This document shows, in pieces, positions 33,933 to 43,022 of a stretch of DNA of 64,000 nt. The position numbers and the translations under genes were made by a program. The DNA is taken from assembly GCA_035304285.1 (NCBI GenBank), contig DATGQI010000036.1, forward strand, positions 1 to 64,000, given 5' to 3'. This DNA comes from IDS-8 sp035304285. GTDB taxonomy: Bacteria > Pseudomonadota > Gammaproteobacteria > Steroidobacterales > Woeseiaceae. The notes beneath the pieces are model-generated. The model searched no databases, was not told the DNA's origin, and saw nothing but the letters and a program-made list of their open reading frames with translations. The stretch's first letter is position 1. Each line of letters begins with the position of its first letter.

Positions 33933-36172
33933 TCGAGACCCATCGCCGCGATCGTCTCGATACGGTCAGCAATGTCATTCAGCACCTCCGCCACCAGCGC
34001 AATCTGCGGCCCGACCGCCTCGTAGTCTCGCTGTTCGATCGCCTCGCGCACCCCCGGGATGGTCTTGACGCCGTAGCCCGTGTAAAAGCCCGGGGCGTAA
34101 ATGTGGTGCTTGTACCAGGGGCGTCCCATAAGCCCCTCTTCCCGCGTCAGCAAGCGTTCGCTCGTGTACAGGAGCTCGTTAATTTCGCTGGAGCGAACCG
34201 TGCTGCCACTCATCACCTCCTCATACTCCGCGGCCGCCTCCTGCAGGCGCGTCAGCGCATTCTGCAAAGGCGCGAAGTTGAAGTGGGGCACCGGTTGCTC
34301 ATGTGCCGGAGGGCCGAGCGTCATCGTCGGATCCAGTGCGGCATCGTACGCACCGTTCTCCAGCAGCCTGTTGTTCAGTGCCGTCTCCTCCCGCATCGAA
34401 TCCGCAAGCTCCTCGAGCTGCGTTACATACAATGCGACATTATCGGCAAAGCCGGTGAACTCGAACGGCAGACGCGGTGCATTCGCCAGCCGCAGCGTCG
34501 CCCGCCCGCCAACCTTCGACAGCGCGACGCCATAGACGAGACCGGGGTCGCGCCACGTCGTGTAGTGTTCGTAGGTGTCGTAGAGCGTGTGGTAGCTGCC
34601 GCCCCCGCCCTCACCGCCGAAGCCCAGGTTTGCAGAGGCTACACCCAGGTGTTGCAGGAACGGTGTGTAGTCGGATCCGGAACCCATGGGGTAGATCCTC
34701 AGGTCTTCGCGTTTCTCGGCCTCATCCCTGGCTTTGCCATCGGACGCGTTTACAACCAGCTGCTTCCTCCGGCGCTCCTTGAGCGTCAGGCCGGTCTGCG
34801 GGTCTATAACGTCGTCCGCAACCTGGTTCAGAAATCGCTCCAGTACATGGCTGCCGCCGATACTGACGAAGCCCCGGCTGTTGCTATCGGTGTTGAGGTA
34901 AGCCACGGCGTGTTCGCGGAGTTCGTCCGCATGGTGTTCGGCCCATTCAGTCGAGCCGATCAGCCCCGGTTCCTCCGCATCCCAGGCTGCGTACACGATG
35001 GTTCGTGCGGGCGGAATCCCGTCCTCTGCCAGCGCTGCGACCGCCTTCGCCTCCGACAGCATCGCGACCAGTCCTGAAACGGGATCGGCGGCGCCGTGAT
35101 TCCATCCATCATGATGGTTGCCGCGGATGATCCACTCATCCGGCCACTTTGCGCCGTCCAGCCGCGCTATCACGTTGTACGCGGTGACGCGGTTCCAGTT
35201 GAAAGAGACTTTAAGACGCACCCTCGCCGGTCCCGGACCGAGGTGATAAGTGATCGGCAAAGCGCCGCGCCATTCCGCCGGCACAACTGCGCCGTCCAGC
35301 GCCGCAAGCAGCGGCAACGCATCGCGCTGCGAAATCGGCAGAACCGGGATCTTCGTGATGGTCGGCGAGTTCGCAACCGTCAACCGTTTCGCCGACTTCG
35401 TCGCGCCGATACCAGGAGTGAGGACATCGCCGGGATAGGTCGGCATGTCCATGACCGATCCCCGTTGCACAGCGCTTTCGTGCTTGAAAGGCCCCTTTGG
35501 ATAGGCATCGCCTTGCGCATAACCATCGTCGGCAGGGTCGGAATAGATGATGGTGCCGATCGCGCCTTTTTCTCCGGCAAGCTTCGGCTTGATGCCGCGC
35601 CATGACCTGCCGTACTTCGCAATCGCGATCTTGCCGCGCACGTCGATCCCGTGCCGCTCGAGCAACTCGTAATCGCCGGGGATGCCATAGTTGACGAAGA
35701 CTAGTTCTCCCTCCACTTCGCCGTCGGTGGAGAACGCGTTGTACGGCGGCAATAGCTCGTCCCGTACCGAGGTGGACGGATCCTCTGGTAAGGCGTCCTC
35801 TTCAAGCAAAGCCGTGTACGTATGCGGCGCGACTAATTCAAGCTCGCGAGTAGCAGGCGTCGGCAGGAGGATCTCATATTCCTCGATCTCGACGTCATAG
35901 CCCCAGGACTCGAACAGGTCGGCAATGTAACGGGCGTTCTCACGGCCCGCGCGTGAGCCGACATGATGAGGCTTAGCCGACAGGTGCCGCAGCCATTCAT
36001 CCTGGTCGGCTGCACTTATGTCTTCGTCGAAAGCCTTCTCGAGTTCGCGCTGCGCTCCTGTCGTCTCCTCGTCGAACCCCGCCAGGTGAGTGCCACTCTC
36101 GCCCTCTGCGTTATTCGCAGCGGCAAATGCAAAAGCGGCCGGCATGAGAAGCGCGCCAAGTAATACCTTCAT
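33929..36172 (-). CDS. M28-family zinc peptidase, glutamate-carboxypeptidase II-like
   Basis: 747 residues with a signal peptide (MKVLLGALLMPAAFAFAA) and an ideal ribosome site (AAGGAG, 4 bases). The layout follows GCPII/PSMA: a PA domain insert (residues ~150-330), the catalytic M28 domain, then a helical transferrin-receptor-like dimerisation domain. Zinc ligands are visible in GNHHDGWNHGAADPVSG, AWDAEEPGLIGSTEW, YLNTDSN and SYHTLYDTYEH. It probably trims peptides in the periplasm. Coupled to the TPR gene downstream. Confidence 0.93.
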   Translation of the reverse strand: MKVLLGALLMPAAFAFAAANNAEGESGTHLAGFDEETTGAQRELEKAFDEDISAADQDEWLRHLSAKPHHVGSRAGRENARYIADLFESWGYDVEIEEYEILLPTPATRELELVAPHTYTALLEEDALPEDPSTSVRDELLPPYNAFSTDGEVEGELVFVNYGIPGDYELLERHGIDVRGKIAIAKYGRSWRGIKPKLAGEKGAIGTIIYSDPADDGYAQGDAYPKGPFKHESAVQRGSVMDMPTYPGDVLTPGIGATKSAKRLTVANSPTITKIPVLPISQRDALPLLAALDGAVVPAEWRGALPITYHLGPGPARVRLKVSFNWNRVTAYNVIARLDGAKWPDEWIIRGNHHDGWNHGAADPVSGLVAMLSEAKAVAALAEDGIPPARTIVYAAWDAEEPGLIGSTEWAEHHADELREHAVAYLNTDSNSRGFVSIGGSHVLERFLNQVADDVIDPQTGLTLKERRRKQLVVNASDGKARDEAEKREDLRIYPMGSGSDYTPFLQHLGVASANLGFGGEGGGGSYHTLYDTYEHYTTWRDPGLVYGVALSKVGGRATLRLANAPRLPFEFTGFADNVALYVTQLEELADSMREETALNNRLLENGAYDAALDPTMTLGPPAHEQPVPHFNFAPLQNALTRLQEAAAEYEEVMSGSTVRSSEINELLYTSERLLTREEGLMGRPWYKHHIYAPGFYTGYGVKTIPGVREAIEQRDYEAVGPQIALVAEVLNDIADRIETIAAMGLE

Positions 36173-36190
36173 GAAACTCCTTGGATCCTA

Positions 36191-37003
36191 TTATTCGGCT
36201 ACGATGCGAGCACGGAACTCCCGCAGTCTTTCCTTTACCGTCGCACGGTGTTCGTCGCCCATGCGAAGCAGGAGTTTTTGTCCGGGTGAGAGCTCTTCCA
36301 GCTCCGGGTCCGCAAACTCGTAGAGTACGTGCGGCCGCGTAAGGATCAACTCCCCTCCCGGCTCCGGAGTTGCCAGCAGGTGGTCGATAACTTCGATCAC
36401 CCGGTCGTTGAAGTAACCATCCGGATAACCCAGACCGATGTAGGCCTTCTGGAACAGCGGGAAGAACCGACGGTAAAGTTCTTCCACTTCCGCAACATCG
36501 GCGTTCTCGACCATGCCGACAATCGCGTCGTATCGCTCGTAATTTTCCGGAGCGATGACGTACTCCCCTTCTTCTTCAGTTTCGTTCACTGCCAGCTGGC
36601 CGCCGATACCGCTCATGGGCTTTATTCGTTCCGCGATTTGCTCCCGCGGCAGGTTGTCGATGGTGGCGACGACACGTTCAACCAGGTTTTGCTCGATCAG
36701 CCGCTCCGAGAGCGCCGGGCCGAACAACTCCGAAAGTTCGAGGCTGAAGTACTCGTCGCTTTCTTCCAGGGGAGGCAGTGGCCGCAGCTCCGGCTGCCCG
36801 GCCGCTTCCTCTCCTGTCGTCTCGAGTGGGTGATCGGGCGCAACGGGCGGCGCCTCTTCCACCGTCTCCGGAGGATCTGTCCGGACGTCTGGCTCTATGT
36901 CGCTCGCAGTACGGTCGCTTTGCCACCAGTAAAATGCCAGCGCCGCCGCCAGCGCAATGGCCAGCAGAACGGGAATAAGCCACTGAAGTACGTCTTTGCG
37001 CAT
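36191..37003 (-). CDS. DUF3014 domain protein
   Basis: 270 residues. One N-terminal membrane anchor (WLIPVLLAIALAAALAFYWW), an acidic proline-rich linker (residues ~35-80), then a helical domain with FSLELSELFGPALSERL and RFFPLFQKAYIGLGYPDGYF, typical of DUF3014. The bulk should face the periplasm. Function is not known for the family. It lies 18 bases upstream of the peptidase, so it may head that operon. Confidence 0.85.
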   Translation of the reverse strand: MRKDVLQWLIPVLLAIALAAALAFYWWQSDRTASDIEPDVRTDPPETVEEAPPVAPDHPLETTGEEAAGQPELRPLPPLEESDEYFSLELSELFGPALSERLIEQNLVERVVATIDNLPREQIAERIKPMSGIGGQLAVNETEEEGEYVIAPENYERYDAIVGMVENADVAEVEELYRRFFPLFQKAYIGLGYPDGYFNDRVIEVIDHLLATPEPGGELILTRPHVLYEFADPELEELSPGQKLLLRMGDEHRATVKERLREFRARIVAE

Positions 37004-37166
37004 CGCGAAGTACTCTTGAAGTCACCGCCTCCGGGCAGCGCCGAATGCCGCACCCCTAATCGTCATAGCGTTCGATTGGGCAGCAAACATCCTAACAGGT
37101 TTATCATTTGGAAAAGAACGAGCTTCGACTGCTATCCTGTCTGACCTCATGCACCGGAGTTCCAAA

Positions 37167-38513
37167 ATGGGCGTTCGCATGCTCGGCAAGGCCACCTGTA
37201 TTGCGGCCGCGCTGGCAGTAGCTGGTTGCGGGGAAGAGCAGCGTATGGAGTCCGCTCCTGATCTCGATGACCTGGCGCGGAAGTATGTTGTTCTCGAACT
37301 GACGATGGGTCTCCATGACGACAATCACGTCGATGCCTACTTCGGCCCGGAAGAGTTGAGGCAGATCGCGCAGGAGTCACCTCTCACGTTGACCGAGATC
37401 GCCGATGAGGCCGGAGCACTCGCGGAACAGGTTGCGAAGTGGCCCGGCAACCGCAGCGACAGGATGCAACTCGGGCGGATTGATGGACTGCAACGACGGC
37501 TGCGCGCGCTCTCAGCGAGAGTTGCGATCAACCAGGGCCAAACCTTCTCTTTCGATGAAGAATCCCGGCTGCTCTTCGGCGTGACGGCGCCGGATTATGA
37601 CGCGGCGCACTTCGAGGACATACTGCAGCGCATCGACGAACTTCTGCCCGGCGCCGGAAGCCTTTCAGCGAGAGTCAACGATTTCCAGAACCGGTTCGTT
37701 ATTCCGCCGGACAAGCTCGCTGCCGTCTTCGATGCCGCTATCGCAGAGTGCCGGCGCCGAACGCTCGAAAAAATAGATCTCCCCGAGGAAGAGTCCTTCA
37801 GCCTCGAGTATGTCACCGAAAAACCATGGTCAGGCTACAACTGGTACCAGGGCCGGTCGCAGAGCCTCATCCAGATAAATACCGACCTGCCGATTTTCAT
37901 CAGTCGGGCGGTCGATCTCGGTTGCCACGAAGGGTATCCGGGCCACCATACGTTCAACGTACTGCTGGAGAAAAACCTGGTCCAGCGGGAAGGATGGGTT
38001 GAATTCACGCTGTACCCGCTGTTCAGCCCGCAGTCGCTGATCGCCGAGGGCAGCGCCAACTACGGCGTGGAACTGGCTTTCCCGGGAAACGAGCGCGTGG
38101 AGTTCGAAAAACTGGAGCTGTTCCCGCTGGCGGGACTCGACCCCGCCGAGGCCGACCGGTATTACGCCTTGCAGGAATTGCTGGACCGGCTGAGTTATGC
38201 GGGGAACGAAGCGGCGAGAGACTATCTTGACGGCGACATCGACCGGGAACAGGCGGCCAGGTGGCTCGAGGAATATGCACTAGCGTCACCGGAGCGAGCG
38301 CGCCAAAGGGTGGATTTCTTCGACACCTACCGCAGTTACGTAATCAACTACAACCTGGGCCAGGACCTCGTGCGTGGGTACGTGGAGCGCGGGATCGGGC
38401 CGGAGGGCGAGCAACAGGGGGCGCTGGAGGAGCGGCGCTGGAAGCGGTTCACGGAAATGCTGTCGACCCCGACATTGCCCTCAGACCTGGCGGAGACAAC
38501 GGACGCCCGTTGA
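37167..38513 (+). CDS. DUF885 family putative metallopeptidase, lipoprotein
   Basis: 448 residues from the ATG at 37167, which has CGGAGT upstream; ATG 37149 is in frame but too close to the likely promoter. A lipobox is present (LAVAGCGE). The DUF885 signature HEGYPGHH sits in GCHEGYPGHHTF (approx. residue 258), and WSGYNWYQGRSQSLIQIN precedes it. HExxxxHH suggests a zinc hydrolase distantly related to M32/M3 peptidases. A possible promoter lies at 37109-37138 (TGGAAA, 18 bases, TATCCT). Confidence 0.85.
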   Translation: MGVRMLGKATCIAAALAVAGCGEEQRMESAPDLDDLARKYVVLELTMGLHDDNHVDAYFGPEELRQIAQESPLTLTEIADEAGALAEQVAKWPGNRSDRMQLGRIDGLQRRLRALSARVAINQGQTFSFDEESRLLFGVTAPDYDAAHFEDILQRIDELLPGAGSLSARVNDFQNRFVIPPDKLAAVFDAAIAECRRRTLEKIDLPEEESFSLEYVTEKPWSGYNWYQGRSQSLIQINTDLPIFISRAVDLGCHEGYPGHHTFNVLLEKNLVQREGWVEFTLYPLFSPQSLIAEGSANYGVELAFPGNERVEFEKLELFPLAGLDPAEADRYYALQELLDRLSYAGNEAARDYLDGDIDREQAARWLEEYALASPERARQRVDFFDTYRSYVINYNLGQDLVRGYVERGIGPEGEQQGALEERRWKRFTEMLSTPTLPSDLAETTDAR

Positions 38514-38543
38514 GGAATCTATGCATCGACGCAGGTAGAAAGA

Positions 38544-38641
38544 TGTCGCCCGCAGTGCGGGCTCCTACAGCGGTCGATTCCAAAGCCGCTGTCAATCGTT
38601 CGGACAGGAGGCTGTAGTGGCCCGTCTTCGGGCGACCCGCA
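38544..38641. repeat. REPIN-like element, complete inverted pair
   Basis: Within the 140-base gap between convergent genes, one unit begins tgtcgcccgcagtgcgggct (38544, continuing cctacag). Near 38612-38637 an inverted partner (ctgtagtggcccgtcttcgggcgac) is largely complementary to it. About 40 bases separate them. The whole can fold into one long imperfect hairpin. It shares its consensus with 9365-9391 and 32024-32050. Confidence 0.6.
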
Positions 38642-38653
38642 ATCCTGGCAACA

Positions 38654-39874
38654 TCAGGGCGCGGAAGTTACCTCCTCCGCAACCGCTTCACCGGTCGCGC
38701 AAGCGAGGGTGAAGCCCAGCATTCCATGTCCTGTATTGAGGAACAGGCCGCCGATCGCCGTCCGGCCGACCCGCGGCCGCCCGTCCGGCGTCATCGGGCG
38801 CACGCCGCCCCATCGCTGCATGTCGCCTGCATCGTAATCGGCAGCAAGCGGCGCAACCCGTCGCGCAATCTCCACCAGGCTATCCAGCCTGGCATCGTCG
38901 TGCCGCGTCTCATGGCCTACAAAGTCGGCAAAGCCGGCGATGCGTATAACCGGACCGAGCTTGCTCAACACAATGCGGTGCTTCAGGTCGGAAATGCTCG
39001 CCGATGGCGCATGCGGTCCCGGAGGCAACGTAATACTGTAGCCGCGCACCGGGCAGATAGCGGGATCGATCCTGTGTGGCTCAAGCAGCTTGGTGCTGCC
39101 GGTACCGAGGCAAACGACAACTGAGTCCGCGGTGTAATCGCCCCGGTCGGTGACGACCCCCCGAACGCGGTTGTCTTCCACAACCAGTCTTGCCACTGTT
39201 TCGCGCAGGCGAAACTGAACCGGTATTTCGCGCTGCAGCCAGTCGGCAAGCCCTTCAGTAAATTTCCTCGCGTCGGCAACATGGTCGTCGCGAGAGTACG
39301 TCGCAGCGATGAAATCACCGCGCATCTCGGCAAGCGCAGGCTCAAGCTCCAGCGCTTCGCTTCGCGTGACCACCTCTGTGACGCAGCCGTACTCCCGCTT
39401 CAGCAAGACGGATTTCCGCGCGCGAGCCACCTCGTCGGGAAGAGACAACAGGACCAGTTTACCGGCACGCGCGAAGTCGAACTCGAGCGGCACGGCCTGC
39501 ATCAAGCGCTCCATCAAGGCAGCAGAACGCATGGCGACCTCGAGCACCGCAAACGTATTGTCGCGCGCCCGCACCTTCGTGCACTGGCGCAGAAACTGCC
39601 TCCCCCACCGCAGGAAGGCCGCGTCCGGCTTTAGCCGGACGAGACTACCGGCATCCTTTCCTGCCAGCAGGGCCGGCATCTTGCGCAGGAATTCCGGGCG
39701 CGCAACGGCGTCAGTAAAGCTGTAGGACAACTGGCCGGCATTCGCGCGGCTCGTGCCGGATGCGACGCTATCGCTGGCTTCCACCACGGTGACGTCATGG
39801 CCCTTCTGCGTCAGGTACCACGCTGTCACAACGCCGGTCACCCCGGCGCCGAGCACGAGTACACGCTTTTTCAC
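38654..39874 (-). CDS. DadA-like FAD-dependent D-amino-acid dehydrogenase
   Basis: 406 residues from a GTG at 39874, where the Rossmann start KKRVLVLGAGVTGVVTAWYL begins; no strong ribosome site is seen. DadA features are SRANAGQLSYSF after the dinucleotide fold, the central GDYTADSVVVCLGTGS, and the C-terminal flavin motif NTGHGMLGFTLACATGEAVAE. It oxidises D-amino acids to 2-oxo acids, passing electrons to quinone. Related glycine/opine oxidases cannot be ruled out. The 363-base gap to the divergent PQQ gene holds no other recognisable feature. Confidence 0.85.
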   Translation of the reverse strand: MKKRVLVLGAGVTGVVTAWYLTQKGHDVTVVEASDSVASGTSRANAGQLSYSFTDAVARPEFLRKMPALLAGKDAGSLVRLKPDAAFLRWGRQFLRQCTKVRARDNTFAVLEVAMRSAALMERLMQAVPLEFDFARAGKLVLLSLPDEVARARKSVLLKREYGCVTEVVTRSEALELEPALAEMRGDFIAATYSRDDHVADARKFTEGLADWLQREIPVQFRLRETVARLVVEDNRVRGVVTDRGDYTADSVVVCLGTGSTKLLEPHRIDPAICPVRGYSITLPPGPHAPSASISDLKHRIVLSKLGPVIRIAGFADFVGHETRHDDARLDSLVEIARRVAPLAADYDAGDMQRWGGVRPMTPDGRPRVGRTAIGGLFLNTGHGMLGFTLACATGEAVAEEVTSAP

Positions 39875-40237
39875 GTTGCGGCCGAAATGTGCGGGTACAG
39901 CGAATGAATGAGGGATCGGCACGGAAACATCGGCTACTCCGGCTGACGCGCGCCAGCGCTTCTTGCAATGTGGTGAAACAGTTTTACTGCCATGGGGCCT
40001 CAGGTATTCTTCCGCCCTGCACTTTCGAGATCGAATAATGACAAGTTCGCCGTTCACTGTCGAAGAACAGGTCAAAGCGCTTGTCCGATAACGACATGAC
40101 TCGAAAGAGGGGGCCAAAAAGATGTGCTGTCCTGGTCATATCGTGAAACGCACCCCGCGCCGGAGTCGGCGTTGGGCGCGAAACAATCCCTCGCATTCGC
40201 GCTCAGCCGGACAAAAACGAAATCCATCGGAGATGAC

Positions 40238-42262
40238 ATGAAGCACCGAACGAAGTATGGACTTTCAGCGCCGGAAAGGTTTCGGCACGCTCGCCTGGCG
40301 GCATTGTCGGCCGGACTGGTCGCTGCTGCGGGACTGCAGGCGGCCGTTGCGGCTCCCGGAACCGAGAACGGCCAATGGCACTATCTCGGCGGCGATTCGG
40401 CTCACACACGTTATTCACCGGCCGACCAGATCGACAAGGGGAGCTTCGGTGAGCTGGAGGAAGCCTGGATCTGGGACGGCGCGAGCTTCAATGCGCAGAG
40501 CGGCCGCTCCACCCCGAGCTATATCAATGGCAGGTTGTATACGGTGGCGGGACCCCGCCGCCATGTCGTCGCCATCGATCCGGAAACAGGTGAGACGCTT
40601 TGGTCGTATCGCGAGCCCAACACCGCGCGCTGGGAATACTCCATGCGCCAGGACTATGGCAAAGGCGTGGCCTACGCGGAAGTCGACGGGCGCGACGTCA
40701 TCTACATTATCTCGCCGGCATTCTTTCTTACCGCGCTGGACGCGGAGACCGGGCGTCCGCTCGCGGGCTTTGGCAAGCGCGTGCCGATCGAAGGCTTTCC
40801 GGAGACAGGCGTAGTCGACCTGCTGGCCGACCTCGGGCATGACTACGACCCTTACGAGGGCATTTCGCTGGAGAAGGGCTACATAACGTCGTCGTCGCCG
40901 CCGATCGTCGTGAACGGTGTGGTCGTCGTCGGCAACTCGGCGGAACAGGGCTACAACCAGTCGAGAATCGAAAACATCCCGGGAGACATCCTGGGCTACG
41001 ACGCCAAGACCGGCGAATTCCTGTGGAAGTTCAACGTCCTCCCGAAGCCTGGCGAGTTTGGCCACGAAACCTGGGAAAACGACGCGTGGAAATGGACCGG
41101 TGACATTTCTTCGTGGGCGCCGCTGTCGGCAGACCAGGAGCGCGGCATCGTCTATATCCCGACGAACGGCGCGACCCTGGATTTCTACGGCGGTTTCCGT
41201 CCCGGCGACAACCTGTTCAGCACCAGCCTCATCGCGCTGGACGTGAAGACCGGCAAGCGCGTGTGGCATTTCCAGCTTGTGCATCATGACATCTGGAACT
41301 ACGACACGCCGACGGCACCGGTTCTCCTGGACGTCAACATGGATGGCAAGGAAGTCCCGATTGTCGTGCAGGTCACCAAACAGTCATTCGCCTACACGTT
41401 CAACCGCGTGACCGGCGAACCGATCTGGCCGATCGAGGAACGGCCGGTGCCGGCATCGAAGATGCCAGGCGAGAAGCTGTCGAAGACACAGCCCTTCCCG
41501 ACAAAACCGGCGCCTTACGATATCCAGGGCCTGACCCACGACGACCTGATCGATTTCACGCCGGAACTGCGCCAGGCGGCGATAGACATCATCTCCGATT
41601 ACGCCATAGGTCCGCTGTTCAACCCCCCGCTTCATCGTGACAACGATGAAGGATTGAAAGGCGCGCTATGGTGCCCGGGCGACATAGGCGGCGTGAACAT
41701 CGACGGCCCGCCGGTTGCGGACCCCGAAAGCGGCATTCTCTACGTCACGTCCCGCAAGCACTGCTCGACGCGCGTGATGGCGCCCGGTGCAGAGCGCGAC
41801 GCGCGCATAGAAAAACCGACCGGCACGACCATCGCCGACTACGCGGTGCTGACCGGCTTCGGCGTCAGGGGACCGGACGACCTCAACCTGTTCAAGCCTC
41901 CCTACAGCCGGATTACCGCGATCGACATGAACACGGGCGAGCATCTCTGGTACATCCCTGTCGGCGAAACTCCCGAAACAGTGCTCAACCATCCGAAGCT
42001 CGAGGGGATGGACATTCCCAATACGGGCACCGGAAGGGCAGCGCCCATGGTCGTGACGAAGTCCCTGCTGATTTACGCAGCCGACGCCAGTGACGGCACG
42101 CCGCACCTGTTTGCAGTCGACAAGGCGAGCGGCCGGCAGGTAGGGAAAATCGAGGTCCCCGACCGAAGCTCGTACGGCATGATGACTTACGTTCACGACG
42201 GGAAGCAGTACATCGTACTGCAGACGGGAAGCAAGCTGACCACCCTCGCGCTGGCGGAGTGA
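40238..42262 (+). CDS. PQQ-dependent quinoprotein dehydrogenase, periplasmic
   Basis: 674 residues from the ATG at 40238 (CGGAGATGAC). A long signal peptide ends near LQAAVAAPG. The eight-bladed quinoprotein propeller is evident: GDSAHTRYSPADQIDKGSF, VVAIDPETGETLWSYREP, LIALDVKTGKRVWHFQLVHHDIWNYD and ITAIDMNTGEHLWYIPVG. The HHDIWNYD segment is typical of glucose- or alcohol-type quinoproteins without N-terminal membrane helices. The acceptor is probably the cytochrome encoded next. No PQQ biosynthesis genes are in the window. Substrate unknown. Confidence 0.87.
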   Translation: MKHRTKYGLSAPERFRHARLAALSAGLVAAAGLQAAVAAPGTENGQWHYLGGDSAHTRYSPADQIDKGSFGELEEAWIWDGASFNAQSGRSTPSYINGRLYTVAGPRRHVVAIDPETGETLWSYREPNTARWEYSMRQDYGKGVAYAEVDGRDVIYIISPAFFLTALDAETGRPLAGFGKRVPIEGFPETGVVDLLADLGHDYDPYEGISLEKGYITSSSPPIVVNGVVVVGNSAEQGYNQSRIENIPGDILGYDAKTGEFLWKFNVLPKPGEFGHETWENDAWKWTGDISSWAPLSADQERGIVYIPTNGATLDFYGGFRPGDNLFSTSLIALDVKTGKRVWHFQLVHHDIWNYDTPTAPVLLDVNMDGKEVPIVVQVTKQSFAYTFNRVTGEPIWPIEERPVPASKMPGEKLSKTQPFPTKPAPYDIQGLTHDDLIDFTPELRQAAIDIISDYAIGPLFNPPLHRDNDEGLKGALWCPGDIGGVNIDGPPVADPESGILYVTSRKHCSTRVMAPGAERDARIEKPTGTTIADYAVLTGFGVRGPDDLNLFKPPYSRITAIDMNTGEHLWYIPVGETPETVLNHPKLEGMDIPNTGTGRAAPMVVTKSLLIYAADASDGTPHLFAVDKASGRQVGKIEVPDRSSYGMMTYVHDGKQYIVLQTGSKLTTLALAE

Positions 42263-42279
42263 GCAGGGATGCTGTTGCG

Positions 42280-42681
42280 ATGACCCGCCCGCTACTCCGC
42301 TCCACAGGTGCCGTCCTGGCGGTACTCGGGACGTTCGCGGTCACCCTCTCCCATGCCGATCCACCAACGATCAACGACGGGATCTATACGGAAGAACAGG
42401 CACAAGCCGGCGAAGAGCTTTACGCCGAACACTGCCTGACCTGTCACGACAAGAAATACTTCCGACCCGTCCTGAAGGCGTGGGAGGGGCAGCCTCTCGG
42501 CGTCCTTTACACCGTGATGAGCGCGTCCATGCCGGAATCCAATCCTGGCGCGCTCCCCAGGGCGGATTATGTCGATATACTCGCCTACATACTCTCGCTC
42601 AGCCGCTATCCGGCCGGCGATGCGGAGCTTGACTACAGGGACGGCGTCCTGGACGAGATCGTGATATCCGGCCGCGAGTAA
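42280..42681 (+). CDS. Periplasmic c-type cytochrome, partner of the PQQ dehydrogenase
   Basis: 133 residues from ATG 42280, giving a normal signal peptide (LLRSTGAVLAVLGTFAVTLSHAD); a GTG at 42259 overlapping the upstream stop is the alternative. One haem motif, CLTCH in ELYAEHCLTCHDK, and an axial-ligand methionine candidate in SASMPESNPG. Class I cytochrome c fold (LPRADYVDILAYILSLS). It directly follows the dehydrogenase and most likely accepts its electrons. Confidence 0.85.
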   Translation: MTRPLLRSTGAVLAVLGTFAVTLSHADPPTINDGIYTEEQAQAGEELYAEHCLTCHDKKYFRPVLKAWEGQPLGVLYTVMSASMPESNPGALPRADYVDILAYILSLSRYPAGDAELDYRDGVLDEIVISGRE

Positions 42682-42695
42682 GCTCAAGCGCCGTA

Positions 42696-42962
42696 TCAGA
42701 CCAGCGTGAGCCTGCCTTCCTCATCGATGTCGAGCGTCTTGTCCTCGCAGAACTCTGCGTAAGTTTCGGGAACGGCGAGAACCGTGCGGCCTTCGTACTC
42801 GTAGGTCGTATCATTGGGCGCCGGAGACTGCAAAGCCAGCGAAAGACCGCCGGCATTCTCACTGCGGACAATACGCAGGCACCGATCCTCGGTGTCGGCC
42901 TCAGATGCATTGGAAATCGCCTTGTCGAACTGTTCAAGAACTGTGTCGGTTACGGTTAGCAT
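42696..42962 (-). CDS. HesB/IscA-fold protein without the Fe-S cysteines
   Basis: 88 residues behind an excellent ribosome site (AGGAGG). The pattern LTVTDTVLEQFDKAI, LRIVRSENAGGLSLALQ, EGRTVLAVPETYAEF and LDIDEEGRLTLV follows the A-type Fe-S carrier (HesB-like) fold. The three conserved cysteines are missing: the first is replaced in ENAGG and the C-terminal CxC is absent. Two other cysteines (DRCLRI, AEFCED) do not correspond. It may be a fold relative with another role. Similarity call made by eye. Confidence 0.6.
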   Translation of the reverse strand: MLTVTDTVLEQFDKAISNASEADTEDRCLRIVRSENAGGLSLALQSPAPNDTTYEYEGRTVLAVPETYAEFCEDKTLDIDEEGRLTLV

Positions 42963-42982
42963 GTTTCCTCCTTCTACCTTAC

Positions 42983-43010
42983 AAAATTGCCGCCTGTCAT
43001 TAACAGGCAA
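42983..43010 (-). terminator. Intrinsic terminator of the ectoine operon
   Basis: Read on the minus strand, gcctgt/acaggc (5-base loop) with an outer ttgcc/ggcaa pairing is followed by TTTT. It lies 13 bases after the symporter stop and just before the next gene's ribosome site. It marks the end of the ect transcript. Confidence 0.75.
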
Positions 43011-43022
43011 CACCGAAACTTC

